Assembly (NCBI GenBank): GCA_037349315.1
Contig: JBAIAC010000023.1
Coordinates: 35,812,501 to 35,876,500 of the forward strand
Length of the DNA stretch: 64,000 bases
Direction of reading: 5' to 3'
From: Chelydra serpentina
Taxonomy: Eukaryota > Chordata > Testudines > Chelydridae
The notes under the pieces: generated by a model
What the model was told of the DNA's origin: nothing
Database searches by the model: none
What the model saw: the letters and a program-made list of their open reading frames with translations, nothing else
Part shown: positions 22,280 to 34,500 of the stretch, piece by piece
Numbering within the stretch: position 1 is the stretch's first letter
Layout of the letters: each line of letters starts with the position of its first letter
Position numbers and translations under genes: made by a program

Positions 22280-22677
22280 GGGTATGTCTACACAGGGATA
22301 AAAAACCCACAACTGGCCTGGGTCAGTTGTAGGGTGACCAGATGTCCCAATTTTATAGGGACAGTCCCGATTTTGGGGTCTTTTTCTTATATAGGCTCCT
22401 ATTACCCCCCCACCCCTGTCCCGATTTTTCACACTTGCTGTCTGGTCACCCTAGACAGTTGACTTGGCTCTGGGGCTGAAAAATTGCCGTGTAGATGTTC
22501 AGGCTTGGGCTGAAGCCCAAATTCTGGTACTCTGTGAGAGTTAAAAGTCCCAGAGCTTGGGATCCAGCTTAAGCCTGAATGTCTACACAGCAATTCTTAG
22601 CCCTGAGAGCTTGAGTCAGCTGACCCAGGCCAGCTGCAGCCATGCTGCAGGTCTTTTATCCCTGTGTAGACATACCC
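22280..22677. mobile_element. Fold-back DNA element, split by a hAT MITE
   Basis: The ends GGGTATGTCTACACAGGGAT and ATCCCTGTGTAGACATACCC are perfect inverted repeats. The inner arms also pair (GTTCAGGCTTGGGCTGAAGC against CCAGCTTAAGCCTGAATGTC). It is a long palindrome of the kind spread by a transposase in trans. A related copy is 30215-30449. The left arm is interrupted at 22330-22453; without that insertion it is about 266 bp. Target duplication and superfamily are not determined. Confidence 0.8.
22330..22453. mobile_element. hAT-type MITE, 124 bp (copy 2), nested
   Basis: The ends are TAGGGTGACCAGATGTCCC and TCTGGTCACCCTA. Flanks GTCAGTTG (22322-22329) and GACAGTTG (22454-22461) are a 7-of-8 target duplication. 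Together they restore the GGGTCAGTTGACTTGG sequence expected in the fold-back host. It is the sister of 10176-10300 and keeps the inner TTTTTCTTATATAGGCTCC. Confidence 0.88.
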
Positions 22678-24364
22678 ACAATGTGTACAATTAAGCATAG
22701 GAACTGGGAGGATCAGGGCCTAAGGTTTTAACCAGATACAATTTAAAATCAAGGGGTCCTGGCTTACACACTTTAAAAAGCCTCTGAAGTCAAAGTTCCA
22801 AAGAAACAGGATTCAGCCCAGGTTCAATCGCAGAAACAAGAGATGAGTGAGTAAATTATCTGACGAATTTAACCTCTCTATTTGAAGAATATCTGTAAGC
22901 CAACCATGATTCTTTCACATTTATTTGGTATTTGAAATAAGCTTTTCACTGCATTTAAAAAGAAAACTTCTGGAGTGACTGTCAACAATTCACGGCAAGT
23001 ATTTGCTATTTCAGTTGGTTGTGTTTGGACAGAAGTCACATGGTAGTCTTTCACCTTCCTGCTTAGATGAGTGGGCAACCACTTATGGCATGCAAAAGAG
23101 CTGGCAGAAACTTTTGAATTTCAAAATGTTGACATTTCAAAATTTGAAACGTATGCGGGAAAAATCTGGAATTTTTTTTTGTAGAATTTCACTGTTGTTT
23201 TTTTTAACCAGCTACAGAGCTGATTGAAATTCTTCACATTTTAAAATGTCAAGATTTGGGATAAAATTCAATAGTTACCTCTGCTAAGTAAAAAAGTTGC
23301 GTTCCCTTAATATTTGTGCCAGTGCAACTCAGTTGCACAAACTTTTGTGTAATGCAAGCAAAAGGGATGCAAACATTGCTGAAACAAATTTATTTAAAAA
23401 GTGAGCCAATATTCACAGAACATTGATGGCAACATTTTCTGTGTTGTAATGGAAATACTGGTGGATCTTCAGTTGAATCAACCCTTTCTGGGTGCTGCTA
23501 CAGTTACAGAGGGATTGGGGGGGCAGCCATGGTAAGATTTTGTGTCTTTTTACATCATGGTATTTTTTAGACACTTCCAAAAATTCTTTTATTTTTGTTT
23601 TCTGTTTTCAGAAGAACTAAATCAAACATGGGATGACAATGTTTTAAGATTCGCAGGTAATCCTGTGATTTTTGCTTGGGAAATTGTAAGATTTGTGCTT
23701 TTGGCACACAGTTAAGTGTTCATACATTAACCACACATTTTACATTTTTGATAAACTTGTTGTTAAAAATAACATCTTACTTTGAAATTAATCACTGGAG
23801 AAAAGTCTATATACTGTAGTAGCCGTGACAATAAAAGAAAATGATTAACAAGTGGTGAAAAATCTTCAAACACAAAGTTCAGGTCAACACTGACATGCAC
23901 CAGTTTGAAAAAGGTGCCATTTTAATATTTCTTGGGTACACTACATATCAGCTAATCTTATATATGATAATAAAATCATACTTTTAATTTATAAAGTAAA
24001 TCCCTATTCTGAAAACACATAGGCATGTAAGTTTCATGCACTTAAATAGTTCCATTGAACTCAGTGCCTCTATTAATATTCCTAATTTCACTCCTGTGTA
24101 TAAGGCTTTGCAAGGTTGAATCTCAAGGTCCCAGATCTGCATACCTTGACTCACATGAGTAACCCCTCCCCATGTGACTGCTTCCATTGATTTTGGCAGA
24201 ATTAGCTATTGGAGTATGGGTTTGTAGGACAGCACCACGTTTAAATCATCTATTCACATAATCATTCAAATTTGAGATGAAAACTGACTGACTAGGGTGT
24301 TTTATCCATGTTTCTGCAAATGCAGGATTTTCCCCTACAGTATATTCTGAAGCTCTCTGGCCAG
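22678..24364. other. Non-coding stretch, no gene seen
   Basis: AT-rich. It includes TTTCAAAATG-type words near 23118-23250, possibly another scrap of the AT-rich dispersed repeat. No gene or RNA was recognised. Confidence 0.5.
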
Positions 24365-24710
24365 ATCCCCTTGTAAATGACTCATGCAATAGGGCTTCCA
24401 CCACTTCTCTAGAGAGACTATTTCAAAATCCAATAAACTTCAGTTAGGAATTCTCCTAAATTGTCCCTTGCTCAATTACATCCATTACGCCTAGTTATAC
24501 CCCTCTGACCACCCTAAATACAGTTTCCCTCCTTGGTGTTTACACCCTTAAAATAGTTATCCATGGTCTTCATGTACCTCCCCCATCTCAGTTATCATTG
24601 GGTCAAGCACAAACTTTCCTCATAATAAATCAGTCCTTCTAGTCACTTAATAATTTTTCTTCCTCTTCTCTAACTTCTCTCCAGTGTGTAAGCACCTTTC
24701 CGGTAGAGAG
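24365..24710 (-). mobile_element. Old CR1-like LINE fragment
   Basis: Plus-strand landmarks in order are GGGCTTCCACCACTTCTCTA, GGAATTCTCCTAAATTGTCC, CTTGCTCAATTACATCCATT, ACTTTCCTCATAATAAATCA and TTCTCTAACTTCTCTCCAGT. These follow the reverse complement of the CR1/L3-type 3' region. The copy is ancient and has no 3' tail repeat. Confidence 0.6.
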
Positions 24711-25790
24711 CTGCCCAGAGTCGTATGCATGTGGCTGACATTTGGAAAGCTGCATATGGGATTTGGATGCCTAGTTTCTCATTCATTTTAATTTAGGTGT
24801 TAAAATCTCTTAGGCAGCTTTGAAAATCTCAGCATGCAGGATTTAAAGAATTGAAACCCTAGCGAACAAATGAGACGCCGTATAAGGAAAAAAGCATAGT
24901 TCAGAATTCTTCATAGCTGTGTGTGCGTGTGAAGAATAGCTGATAATGGGGTACAGGAAATATTAATCCCCATTAACACTCAGGTTCATGCACACTTTTG
25001 TAATTAATGCTAGAGAAACAGTGGCTCAATATACAGTATTTTACTTAACTTCTGTAATTGGGTTACTGTGAAAGTTACTGTGGAAGCTTGCAGCTAATTC
25101 GACCTCTCTCTATCAATAGATGGCACCACAGACTAGTTGTGCTCTTAGGTTAATGAAAATGTAATTTATTAAACAATCATCACTCCTGCTCCTACCCTAA
25201 AAGCTGCATTCTGGCTGAGGGAGAATTCCCTAGGTATAGGCAGTGAGGATGACAGCCATAAAGACTGACTCCTGAGGACCCCCTCCCAAGACTGATGTGC
25301 AGGGTGTGGCAAGGGGCAGGGCTGGGGGTGGGAAGGAGCAAAAATGGACTGTGATGAGTCCACATTTGGTTTCAGGGAATGAAAAACTGAGTCTTTCTTG
25401 AGGCAGAGAGACTGAAATTGTTGGGATTGCATGTGTATCCACCAGGAGAGTATATGCTCTGGGCAGAAAAGCTGGCCCATTCCAAGGTAAAATACTTTTG
25501 ATCTAACTCTGAATTTTAACTGGTTGTTTTAACATTCAAACGCTTCCCATTATTAAAATGCATATTTAAGGTGCAGCATTCATTGTGCACATTTGCTTGA
25601 ATTAACAAAGGGTTTTCATGCGTTATTAGAAAATCTTAAACCAAAAAGATATAGATTACACAAATTGGTAATGCAGATTACATTTTTTTCATAAAAACAT
25701 ATATAGAACCAAAGTCAACCCTGGTATAACTTCTGACTTCAGTAGACTTACACAAGGGATGGAACTGACCTGTAATTGGAATTGACCAGA
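24711..25790. other. Non-coding stretch, no gene seen
   Basis: Overlapping minus-strand frames at 25169-25480 lie in C-rich sequence and show no known motif. No bounded repeat was recognised. Confidence 0.5.
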
Positions 25791-25794
25791 GGAT

Positions 25795-26085
25795 GACAAT
25801 TTTGTTTTGCAACACCCTCTGAGGTTTCAACATTTTTTTCGTTCCATATTGGAATGAAAACAAAGCCTTTTGAAGATTTTTGTAAACAGAATTGTGTTAA
25901 GACATCTTTTCAGATTGAAAAGGTCACGTTTTGGATTCGGGTCTCTCTCTGATACCTGGACCTCAGAAACTTTCCTGTTGAAAATTTGTCAGAATCAATG
26001 TGTGTCTGCAAAACCTTTTGGCTTCAACAAATGAGCATGTTTTGAGAAAAACTGTTCTGAGAAAAAATGTTCTGACCAGCTCTAG
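25795..26085. repeat. AT-rich dispersed repeat, '...gaccagctctag' end
   Basis: The segment has many TTTTGAA/GAAAAT words and closes with TTCTGACCAGCTCTAG, the reverse of the AGAGCTGGT start of the family at 18806-19190. The left limit is approximate and the copy is very degraded. Confidence 0.3.
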
Positions 26086-27850
26086 CTGTAATGGGCCTTT
26101 TAGACCGATCACAAGGTTTGAATCATGTAGACACCTTAGGACAACAGGCCTGAATCCCAGTAGATTAGGTCAGGACTTCCTCCTTCCTAAGTATATAAAG
26201 TTCTCTGCTGTTTAGGACATGTGATGTGTCTTTCATCTGAGAGCTTAAAAACTGATGTCCTTTCTGCTTTACAGGGACAACAACATTGCCAAGGCATATT
26301 TGATAACAGTGAGGATTTGCCTCCACATCCTTGGCTAACTTTACTTCTCCTGTCCCTCTGCAGTGTGTTTGCCGACAGTCTGCATGGCTGCTACTCTTCA
26401 TCGCAGAGCGGGTACATTTCAGTGACACTTTAGTTCATAACATCCTTTGGAATCCTTTGGCTGACAGGGACTATATATAGTTGGATACTTGAGTCCCCAG
26501 GAACATAACTGTAGAGATGAAGAGAGATTCTTTTACACTAATAGAAGAACTTGAACTCCCAGGTACTGGCAGTCCTTGACCTCAGAGCAGTTTGAGGAAT
26601 AATCTATTCCTGCTGTTACATTTGAGGGAAGCAGTTTGTGGGGCTTAGTGTAGAAAAGGGAATTACTGAAGAATTATAGATTAAAGAGCTGATGATATCT
26701 GCATTAACAATCTATGCTGATTCCAGGCTTTGCAGGAGAGAATGCCTGCTCAGGATGGGCCTCCACACAAACAACACAAGTTCGGCAACTTAACAAGTTC
26801 AGGTAAGATTTGGAAAAACCTTTGATCCTTTGGGTGCTTATCTGAACCAAGCTGGAGGTTTGCCAGCGAGTACTGAATATGCACCTGCACATTGAAATCA
26901 CAGCTGGACATTTATGGGAATGCCTCTGCCTTTCACATCTGGATGTCGGCTGTTCCAACCTCTATCTTACTGCCAGGTCTCCAGAACTCTAGAAAACTTC
27001 CATTCTGGCAGTTAATAGCATGAAGCCTTGCTCCTGAAAGATAAGGTACTTCAAATGGACTTCAGCTTTTGCCTGCCATGCCCTTGTTTGTGCCTTACTA
27101 TTGCTGATGATTAGTGAGGACCTCTGAAAGGGTGATGATCTTATCTAGGTGATCTCCCACATCTTGTAAACTGCTATAACTAAGCAAAATACACTGGGAG
27201 AAGCAGTTAGAGATGGAATTTCCTGGGTTTCGAGTTTAAAGACAGGCTCTTAAGCTAATACTAGTATGTGGAGGGGAAGTGTGTGTGAGAGAGAGATATA
27301 ATACTGTTGAAATCTAGAATGTGCCCCAAGAATCAACTTCTATTCTGGATGCTTTAGTAAACTCCTTGTGAAGTAGTGGAAAGGTCAGGAACTTTACAAT
27401 AAAGAATAGAAACAGTTATCCTCTGCCAGGCTCGCCATGATCACATGCTTAACCTCTTTGGCATGCAAAGGAAATTCAAGAGCTGCCTTTCCCATGCGAG
27501 AACACTTGTGTTCATTAATAGAGTCCAAAGTACACAGGAAACAGTGAAGTAGTTGTGCAATTAGGTTGAAATGCTGCTTCCAAATTTTCAGACATCAACT
27601 GCTGCAACAGGCAAGCCTGGAGTCTGCCTCAGAATTCTAACCACAGCTTCCTTTCAATTTCATACTCGGCAAAAAACAAAATCTAGGCAGTTAGCTGACC
27701 CCAAAAGTAGCTTCCTCTTCCCCCATCCCAGTGCATACTGCAGGTCTACCCCAGTTTAAGACAATGGCAAAATTGCAAATGATTTGACCGAGAGGAGGAT
27801 TGGGCCCTGTCTGAAGGCTCTCTTCTTCCACGGACTATGCTTTAGAAGTG
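26086..27850. other. Non-coding stretch, no gene seen
   Basis: The opposed frames at 26165-26428 (minus) and 26221-26433 (plus) have no recognisable motif. No RNA gene or element boundary was found. Confidence 0.5.
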
Positions 27851-27854
27851 TGTG

Positions 27855-27885
27855 TAATAATAATAATAATAATTAATAATTAATA
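27855..27885. repeat. AAT trinucleotide microsatellite
   Basis: About six TAA/AAT units followed by a short imperfect TAATAATTAATA tail. Confidence 0.85.
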
Positions 27886-28143
27886 GGCTTACTCCTGAAG
27901 TTCTTTCTCAGGTCTAAATCTTGAAGGTGAAATTTTCAAAAGTGCTTGGAAAATCCTATCCGAAGGTCTCTCAGGAAAAAAAGCACCTATCCCACTGGTT
28001 TAAGAAATACCATAGCCAGCCTATGAAAATGTGCCAGAACAAAAGCAACAGGTGGCAACTAGAAACTATTACAGCTGTGATTTTCAAAGTAGTCAAAAAG
28101 ACTTGGAAGCCCCATTCCATTTGGTGACACTGGGCCAAGCTAC

Positions 28144-28234
28144 TGCCCAGCTACATCTGTGCATGTCTCCCTCAAAAGGATGTGGTCCAATGTCCAGCTA
28201 CATCTGTGCATGTCTCCCTCAAAAGGATGTGGTC
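28144..28234. repeat. 47-bp tandem duplication
   Basis: Two adjacent units share CAGCTACATCTGTGCATGTC and CTCCCTCAAAAGGATGTGGT in the same order, offset by exactly 47 bases. They are identical over about 40 bp, so the duplication is recent or has been homogenised. It has no coding role. Confidence 0.92.
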
Positions 28235-28680
28235 TGTTTATTACCGTACGAAACAAATGTGCAAATGTAAATAAATGCACCTGAGAGCAACCGGGATCAT
28301 CACACTGTATTTAGAGGGGGAGTATCAAAAGAGCCTATGTGAACTAGGTACTTGTGCACCTGAATCACTTAGGCTCAACTGAACATTCCATCCTTACGTA
28401 ATGGGATCCGTCCATTGAATCTCCCTTCCATTGAAGAAAAAGGCAAAAATCCCATTAACTTTAGTGGGAGCTGGCCTAAACTCTATAGGCATATCCTAGA
28501 ACCATTAGACTTACTACCACAAGCACCCCTGTGTAGAGAATTTTTAAAACCACGTTACAGGTGACTAAAGGAAAGAACTCATCTACTGCCATCTTTTTTG
28601 TTCCTGGATGAGCACTTGGTCAGCATTAAACAACAAATGATAGGACAGCTTTCTGATACCCTTACTCCCACCGGGGGGCA
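28235..28680. other. Non-coding stretch, no gene seen
   Basis: A fold-back scrap (ATCCCATTAACTTTAGTGGG) lies near 28451. Nothing else was recognised. Confidence 0.45.
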
Positions 28681-28770
28681 TCTTACTCCACAAATAGTCC
28701 CACTGAAATCAATGCGGCTACTTGCGGAGTAAGGTATCATTCAGCATGCATAAAGGAATCAGAACCTGGC
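28681..28770. mobile_element. Fold-back element with 'ttactcc...ggagtaa' arms
   Basis: CTTACTCCACAAATAGTCCC and GGCTACTTGCGGAGTAAGG pair imperfectly around ACTGAAATCAATG. The right side runs on to CAGAACCTGGC. It is the same family as 5941-6045. Confidence 0.55.
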
Positions 28771-29555
28771 TCCAAAATGCTACCACATTGGCCATGACAG
28801 CAGTGTTCCTGCAACATTTTTGGCCCATTAAAAAGGAATAATGTAGTAGTGTTGGTGAGGAGGGCTGGATTCCTAGCAGACCAAATGCAGTTCTTAGCAC
28901 ATGCCATATTTAAAGAGCCTTTCTTTGAATAGCTTTAATACTAGCTACATTTCAAACAGAAAATAGCCTCGCTAGAGAGGCGAAAAAGAGGGCAGAGGTT
29001 TACCGTATGTGTGTGTGTGTATCCTACTGATTTTGGCATGCCAAATCTTCTTCTCAGCTGCCAGAGTGGTCAGGGCATTGTGAAGAGCAGGCATTCTGCC
29101 AAACTGTGGAAACAAATTAAAGCAGCTGCTGGTTCAGACAAGCCAATACCTCACTGCCTGGGGTCCGTGCCCTGTTTCAGACCATTACTATTTAGGGCCA
29201 GTATGACTTGCTAGAGATGGGAGAGAACCTTTGCCACAGCCTGACACGGCCAAGTGTCAGATCCCACCGAGAAGGGTACTTGTGCACAACCTACCCATTC
29301 TTTTCAAGGTCTCACAACAAATGGGACCAGCACAAAGGGCCAAAAAATTGCTAGTGCATTTAAGACATGGGTACAGCACACAGCAGTGACATGAAAAGGA
29401 TGCTGTTGGGAATGGGAATCCCAAAGTGAACTGAATTTTAAAAAAATACCTGTTTGTGAATTGCTTAAGCATTTGATATGAAAAAAAAAAACAAATCATG
29501 TCATTATATATTTTTCTTTAAAAAAATCCCTTGAAAACAATCAGTGCCTGCAACC
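28771..29555. other. Non-coding stretch, no gene seen
   Basis: A short TG run occurs near 29008. No gene, RNA or bounded element was recognised. Confidence 0.45.
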
Positions 29556-29782
29556 CAGTACTCATAAGCAACCCTACAATAACAGCTCTGCTCGTGCAAC
29601 AGAGCATTCCCGAACAGCTCTACAATAACAAATATATGTGTGCTACTTGGTACCCATCCTGAGCAATCCTACCATAATAAACTCTGTGTGCGGCCCAGTT
29701 TTTGAGCAACCCTACCATAACAAATAAGCACAGTCCACCCAGCACTCCTGGGCAACATTACAATAAAAAATCAATGTGTTCA
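29556..29782. repeat. Degenerate minisatellite, about 46-bp period, five units
   Basis: The core GAGCAACCCTACAATAACA recurs in variant form at about 29566, 29612, 29661, 29704 and 29750, with spacings of 46, 49, 43 and 46 bp. Between cores a CACCCAGNACTCCT-like spacer also recurs. Units differ at many positions, so the array is old. Confidence 0.75.
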
Positions 29783-30214
29783 CCTGAAGGATATGTAAAC
29801 AGATTTCAGAAGGATATTTCTTCCATCTCTAACCATCTGAAGGGACACTCTGTAACCTTCAAGCTGTGGTATCTGTTGGAATTGTGAGTAAATCAACCAG
29901 AAACTTCACATTCATTTCGCCTGGTAGCATTTGGTCCATTTATTTTAATTGCAGATAAATGCAAAACAGAACAAAAAGACCGCTGTTATTCTTGGTGTAT
30001 CCAAAACAGTTAATGCTAAGTTTGGGCTTGTCTAAAATAGCCTAAATAAAAACCATTCCCTAAGTGATAAAGCTTAAAGGATTGCAAAATTGTTCATGTT
30101 GCCTGTGTGATTCTCCAGTTTTATCCCACTGAGAATGAAGCTGGATCTTAATAATTGAGCAATGTTTGCCGTCTAATTTATTGGAAGGATCCGCCAGTTC
30201 AGAATCAGCCACTC

Positions 30215-30449
30215 GGGGTGTGTCTACACTGCAATAAAACACCTGTGGCTGGCCTTTCTCAGCTGATTCAGGCTGCGGGGTTTTAAAATTATACTGTAGA
30301 CATTTGGGCTTGGGCTGAAGCCCGGGGTCATGGCCCCAGTGAGCCTAAATGTCCACATTGCCATTTTATATCCCCCAGCCTAAGCCCCGCGAACCAGAGT
30401 CAGCTGACATGGGCCAGCCACGGGTGTTTTATTTCAGTCTAGACATATC
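30215..30449. mobile_element. Fold-back DNA element, 235 bp
   Basis: The left end is GGGGTGTGTCTACACTGCAA and the right end is TTCAGTCTAGACATATC. Inner arms include TGGCTGGCC / GGGCCAGCCACGGGTG and CAGCTGATTCAGGC / GAGTCAGCTGACATGGG. It is a full-length relative of 22280-22677, more diverged and without the nested insertion. The target duplication is not clear. Confidence 0.75.
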
Positions 30450-31317
30450 AGAGTGAAGGGAAAATATCAGCACAGTAGCAGCAGCAGCAGGAAGAGGATT
30501 TAACATGTTGCACTATTTGTAAGTTTTGGTGCAGGTGATGTATGGATAATCTAACAGGGCTACTGGTCGTAACTGGTCTACAGTCACTAGCAGAAATAGC
30601 CCTGAGTCTCCAGGGTTCTCAGTACCCAGCCAGGACTATCTGTCACCCAGGCACACCTCGGATGGGGAAACGGAACACTTTTCCCTTTAAAGTTCGATTC
30701 CCAGCCGAGCATGCACTGAACCACTGCGGAAGAGTCTATTTGTCACCCCTCCATGCGTCAAACAACTGAACCAAATTTCACAACCTCAAGCTGGTCTGGG
30801 GACTGCCATGCCTCATTGGCATGCGGATAGTCAAGCTGGTCCCTATTATGTCGCTGATATTAAAATGCTATGAAAACAGGCATTCAGCACTGAGAGGCCG
30901 AGCAAACCTTATTATGCAGTAATTATGCAATCACTCTATAATCTAATTTTGGTGGCAGCGCTTGGGACAGGATTGGTTTCTAGATGCAAGTGTGGGGGTA
31001 TGGAGCTGTTAAGCTTTATAGTACCAGTTTGGTAGTAAATATAATTAATGATAAATATACAGCGCTTAAGCTATGCAGAGAGTGACTTCCACCGGAGAAA
31101 AGATCAGCACCGCTGGTTAAACTACGGGAGACTCCCTTACTGCTCAATTGTTGGATCCTCTGCCTCTGAACTGTACTGTAGTTGATGGTCCTGTCTGTGA
31201 TTGTGAAATCCAGGCCAGGATGTAGGGAGACGCTGCGTGATAGCCCTAAACTGCATTGAGTTAGTCTGGGGTTAGAGCCAGAGAGAACGCCACACTCCTG
31301 TCTGAATGAAGAAACCC
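30450..31317. other. Non-coding stretch, no gene seen
   Basis: A short GCA run lies near 30477-30492. The 116-codon minus-strand frame at 31016-31366 has no recognisable motif. Confidence 0.45.
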
Positions 31318-31402
31318 TGGGGCCAAATTCTGTGGTGGTGCAAATGAGTGATACTATTGAATACAATGAGGTGGTGTCTATTTACACCAACAGAAGATTT
31401 GG
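31318..31402. mobile_element. Degraded fold-back element
   Basis: GGGGCCAAATTCTGTGGTGG and TTTACACCAACAGAAGATTT GG form imperfect arms around TTGAATACAATGAGG, the same plan as the other fold-back MITEs here. Confidence 0.45.
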
Positions 31403-31434
31403 TCACGTCCTGCTTTTTTTTTAATCACAAGGGA

Positions 31435-31510
31435 CACCATGTAAACCACTAGGAGCCAGGTTCGAATCTCAGCTGTGATAACTTTCTGGGCACTGGCAGG
31501 TGTTTCAGCC
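31435..31510 (+). repeat. Possible tRNA-derived SINE scrap
   Basis: AAACCACTAGGAGCCAGGTT continues into CGAATCTCAGC, so a B-box-like GGTTCGAATC is present at about 31459-31468. A convincing A box is missing. It may be a MIR-type head fragment or coincidence. Confidence 0.25.
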
Positions 31511-34500
31511 AGCAGACTGGGGGCTCAGCTAGCTGCTTAAGTCTGCTCTGGGGTCTCACTGTCAGTTGGCAAACAGAGCCTGAAATGTATTGACAAGCAT
31601 CGGATTCAGAGAACAGTGGTCCTACCATTTTAATGGCCAGGCCCAGCTCCCTGTCTATTTTGATCAACCTGAGAAACTCGCTATTAACAGTGGGCAAGTG
31701 TCAACATGTCTGGACACTTGGGTTCATCTGGACAAACACTGAAAAGTTTGAGGGCAGATTTATCCCTGGGATATGGAATGCAATGGAAGCAACTCCATCG
31801 CCCCTGCTAACAGCAGGCCTGAATTTGGCATTAAATATTTAGCAGGAGTTTATCTGAACTTTTTAGAGGGCCAACTTCTGCCATCCCAGCACCCTCTTTG
31901 ACTGGCTCTGGGTGACGCTTCCTTCTGCACCATCTGCTCAAGCTCCCACTATCTTCCATCTCCCCATGTCTCAAGCTCCTAGAATCCTGTAACTGTCCTC
32001 TCTTGTGCACAGACACAAACTCCATCCCTCTCACCTCTCTGGCTCAGCTACTAAAATGTAGCAACCCCACAAAGGGTAGTGGATGAACGTCTGGGTCCTG
32101 GTAGTAGAGGCAGCTCCTTGGCTGGACCCCAAAATCTAGATTTCTATAGCTCTGGGGGCTCCATGAAAGGCCTCTGCAAAGGCCTCAGGGAAGATTGGGG
32201 GTGTCGTCACAGATGTAGCTGCCTGTGTGGAAGGAACATCTGTGCCTGGAAGGTTCCCCTTAGTGTGCAGATGCTTAATGTTTGCTCTGAGTTGGAGTAA
32301 GAGCCTCCGGATTTGGCCCTATGTCATACATTTTGGAGAATTCGGTGAAGGCTGGGCATTCTTGTGACTAATGCAAATGCCCTTTGAAAGCGAATAGATC
32401 TGCACATGTTTTTACAGAGCATTTTAAAATGGCAACTACTGACCCTAAAAAATAAGAGAGAGCGTTCAATAAATCATTAAAGCACTGCATCCACAAGCCC
32501 AGCCATGACTAATCCTTCAGCTTTCGCATTAGCGGCTACATTAAAGACATGGGTTGCCATTGCCAACCACCTAGACATCGCAAACTGTGGCTGCCTGAGG
32601 CGAAATGTTGCCCCTTTGAACCAGTGCTACAAGGGCTTTCTTTTAACTTCCAGTGTTTTGAAAACATTGTTTTTGTTTGTTTTTTTCATTCACAGACACA
32701 TAAGAATGTGCTCACCAGCTTAGCGGGCCTCTCTCACTGAAGAGAAACGTCCGTAGGTGATCTGAGAGGACATTCTAGTTACACTTTACAGAAAGTGGCA
32801 AATGGGGATTTTTTTAACCACCCACGTGGCTTCTGTGGAAGTCTCATGCGGCCCAGTTTTGAACATTTTGGTCTCAATATACCTAACCTCTCCATCCTGC
32901 ACATCTCCCCTCAGTATCTGAATGCCTGACAGAAGGAGAAAGGAAGAGATCCTCTTTCATTCCTCTACTTCTGTCTCCTGAGGGGCAGTGAGTTAATGAA
33001 TCCCCCTGTCCTCCTCAACATCTTAATTGTTATTGTAGAACATCTGCCCCGTAGAGATGGATCAGGGAGTTAGATCTGATGGATGTTCTTCATTCCTGTT
33101 TCAGTGCAATAGGCCTTCAATCGGACAGGCCCTGGGTGGAATCCTGACTCCACTGAGATCAATGGGAGTCTTATAATCATGGGACTTCCCATGTCCTCAT
33201 CTTCATGCATGCAAAGTAACTTTGAAAAGAAAATCCCTAAGGCTAAGAAATAACTTAAAAACCTAATACAAATTAAATGGAAAGGAAATAACTGTAAATG
33301 ATGCATTTCATCCACAAAGGTCATAACACTATCTGGTGGTTTAATGCATCAGAGTGGATCCTTTGTGTTCTCAGAGGTGGAATCCTGTAGCCTTCATACT
33401 TGGTGCATTTAGGGCAAAGCTCTGCTCTCCTCTGCGCATTGAAGCTCTCTATCACAGAGCCCACATTTGAACCTCTGCAAAACTCTGGCTGACATCTCAG
33501 GGGGCTATGCCTGGGGACTTTGTGCAAATAGCCCTGGGGATCCCAGAGCTCAGTGTTGATTGCAGAGCTCCATCTTGCTCTCTGAGGCAGAAGGCAGCTC
33601 ATCTTGTGTAATTAACTACTAATGTGCACTCGCTGCAAATCCTATTCCTGCCCACCCCTAGCTATAAGGTTTCTCTAGGTGCTGGATTAGTGAGGTGAGT
33701 GGTAGAGGGAAGGGAGGGGAGTCTGGAGGTGGGTGTATAAAGGGTGTGCATCTGCTGCATGGTATACAGCTCAACCCATTGGTGTTTTTTTGTGTGCCAG
33801 GGAATAGTGTTGGGGTGGGGCTAGAGGATCTGGCTCTGTGCAGATCCCTCCACCCACAACCCATGGAGAACTCTTATTCAAGTCATGGGGACTACCGTAG
33901 GGTGGCTCATAGCTACTCCATGATTAGGAGAGGCGAGATTCCTTTTCTGTTTCCTTTTGCCCATCTCTCTAGTGCCATCCCTTGCTATTCAGGCAGGGCA
34001 CTTGGCTTAGGATTTGCCCTGCAGGCACTAGGCAGAGCTGATTTATAGGGCAGAAAGAGGGAGATAAGATGGTGTGGGGTAGTCACTCTTGACCTCTCCT
34101 TTTCCATAGCAGCAGGATAATTAAGGACCTGACCATGACAGATGTTGAACATCTTCACCTACCATTGAGGACAGCTCCTCACAAGATTGGCCCCTAACTT
34201 CTTCAGCATCCTTTTGGGTCTGGGTTCTGAATAACGAACAACCTGGAAGCTAAAGACTGACATTCTCTCTTTATGGAAACAGCTGCTGTACTCAAGTGAA
34301 TGTCTTTGGTTCCAATGATCTCTCTATTTTAATGGCACACAGCTCCCAGTCCTATGTTCCTGGACAAGGCCCACTGAAGTAGCTGCTCAGATGCTGTTAA
34401 AGTTGAAATAGATATTCCTGGCTTTTTTTCTGTTTTCTGTGGCTGTTTTATGCCTCTTTTGTGCAAGCCAAGGCCCACGTGTAGGAGTTGGTGTCCGCGT

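Noticed and set aside
22330..22453. Reading the AGGGTGACCAGA MITE as a TA-duplicating mariner-type element
   Set aside because: In both copies near-identical 8-mers lie just outside the terminal TA, which fits hAT better.
30006..30030. GGGCTTGTCTAAAATAGCC as the start of another Harbinger-like element
   Set aside because: No matching inverted end was found downstream and the similarity stops after about 11 bp.
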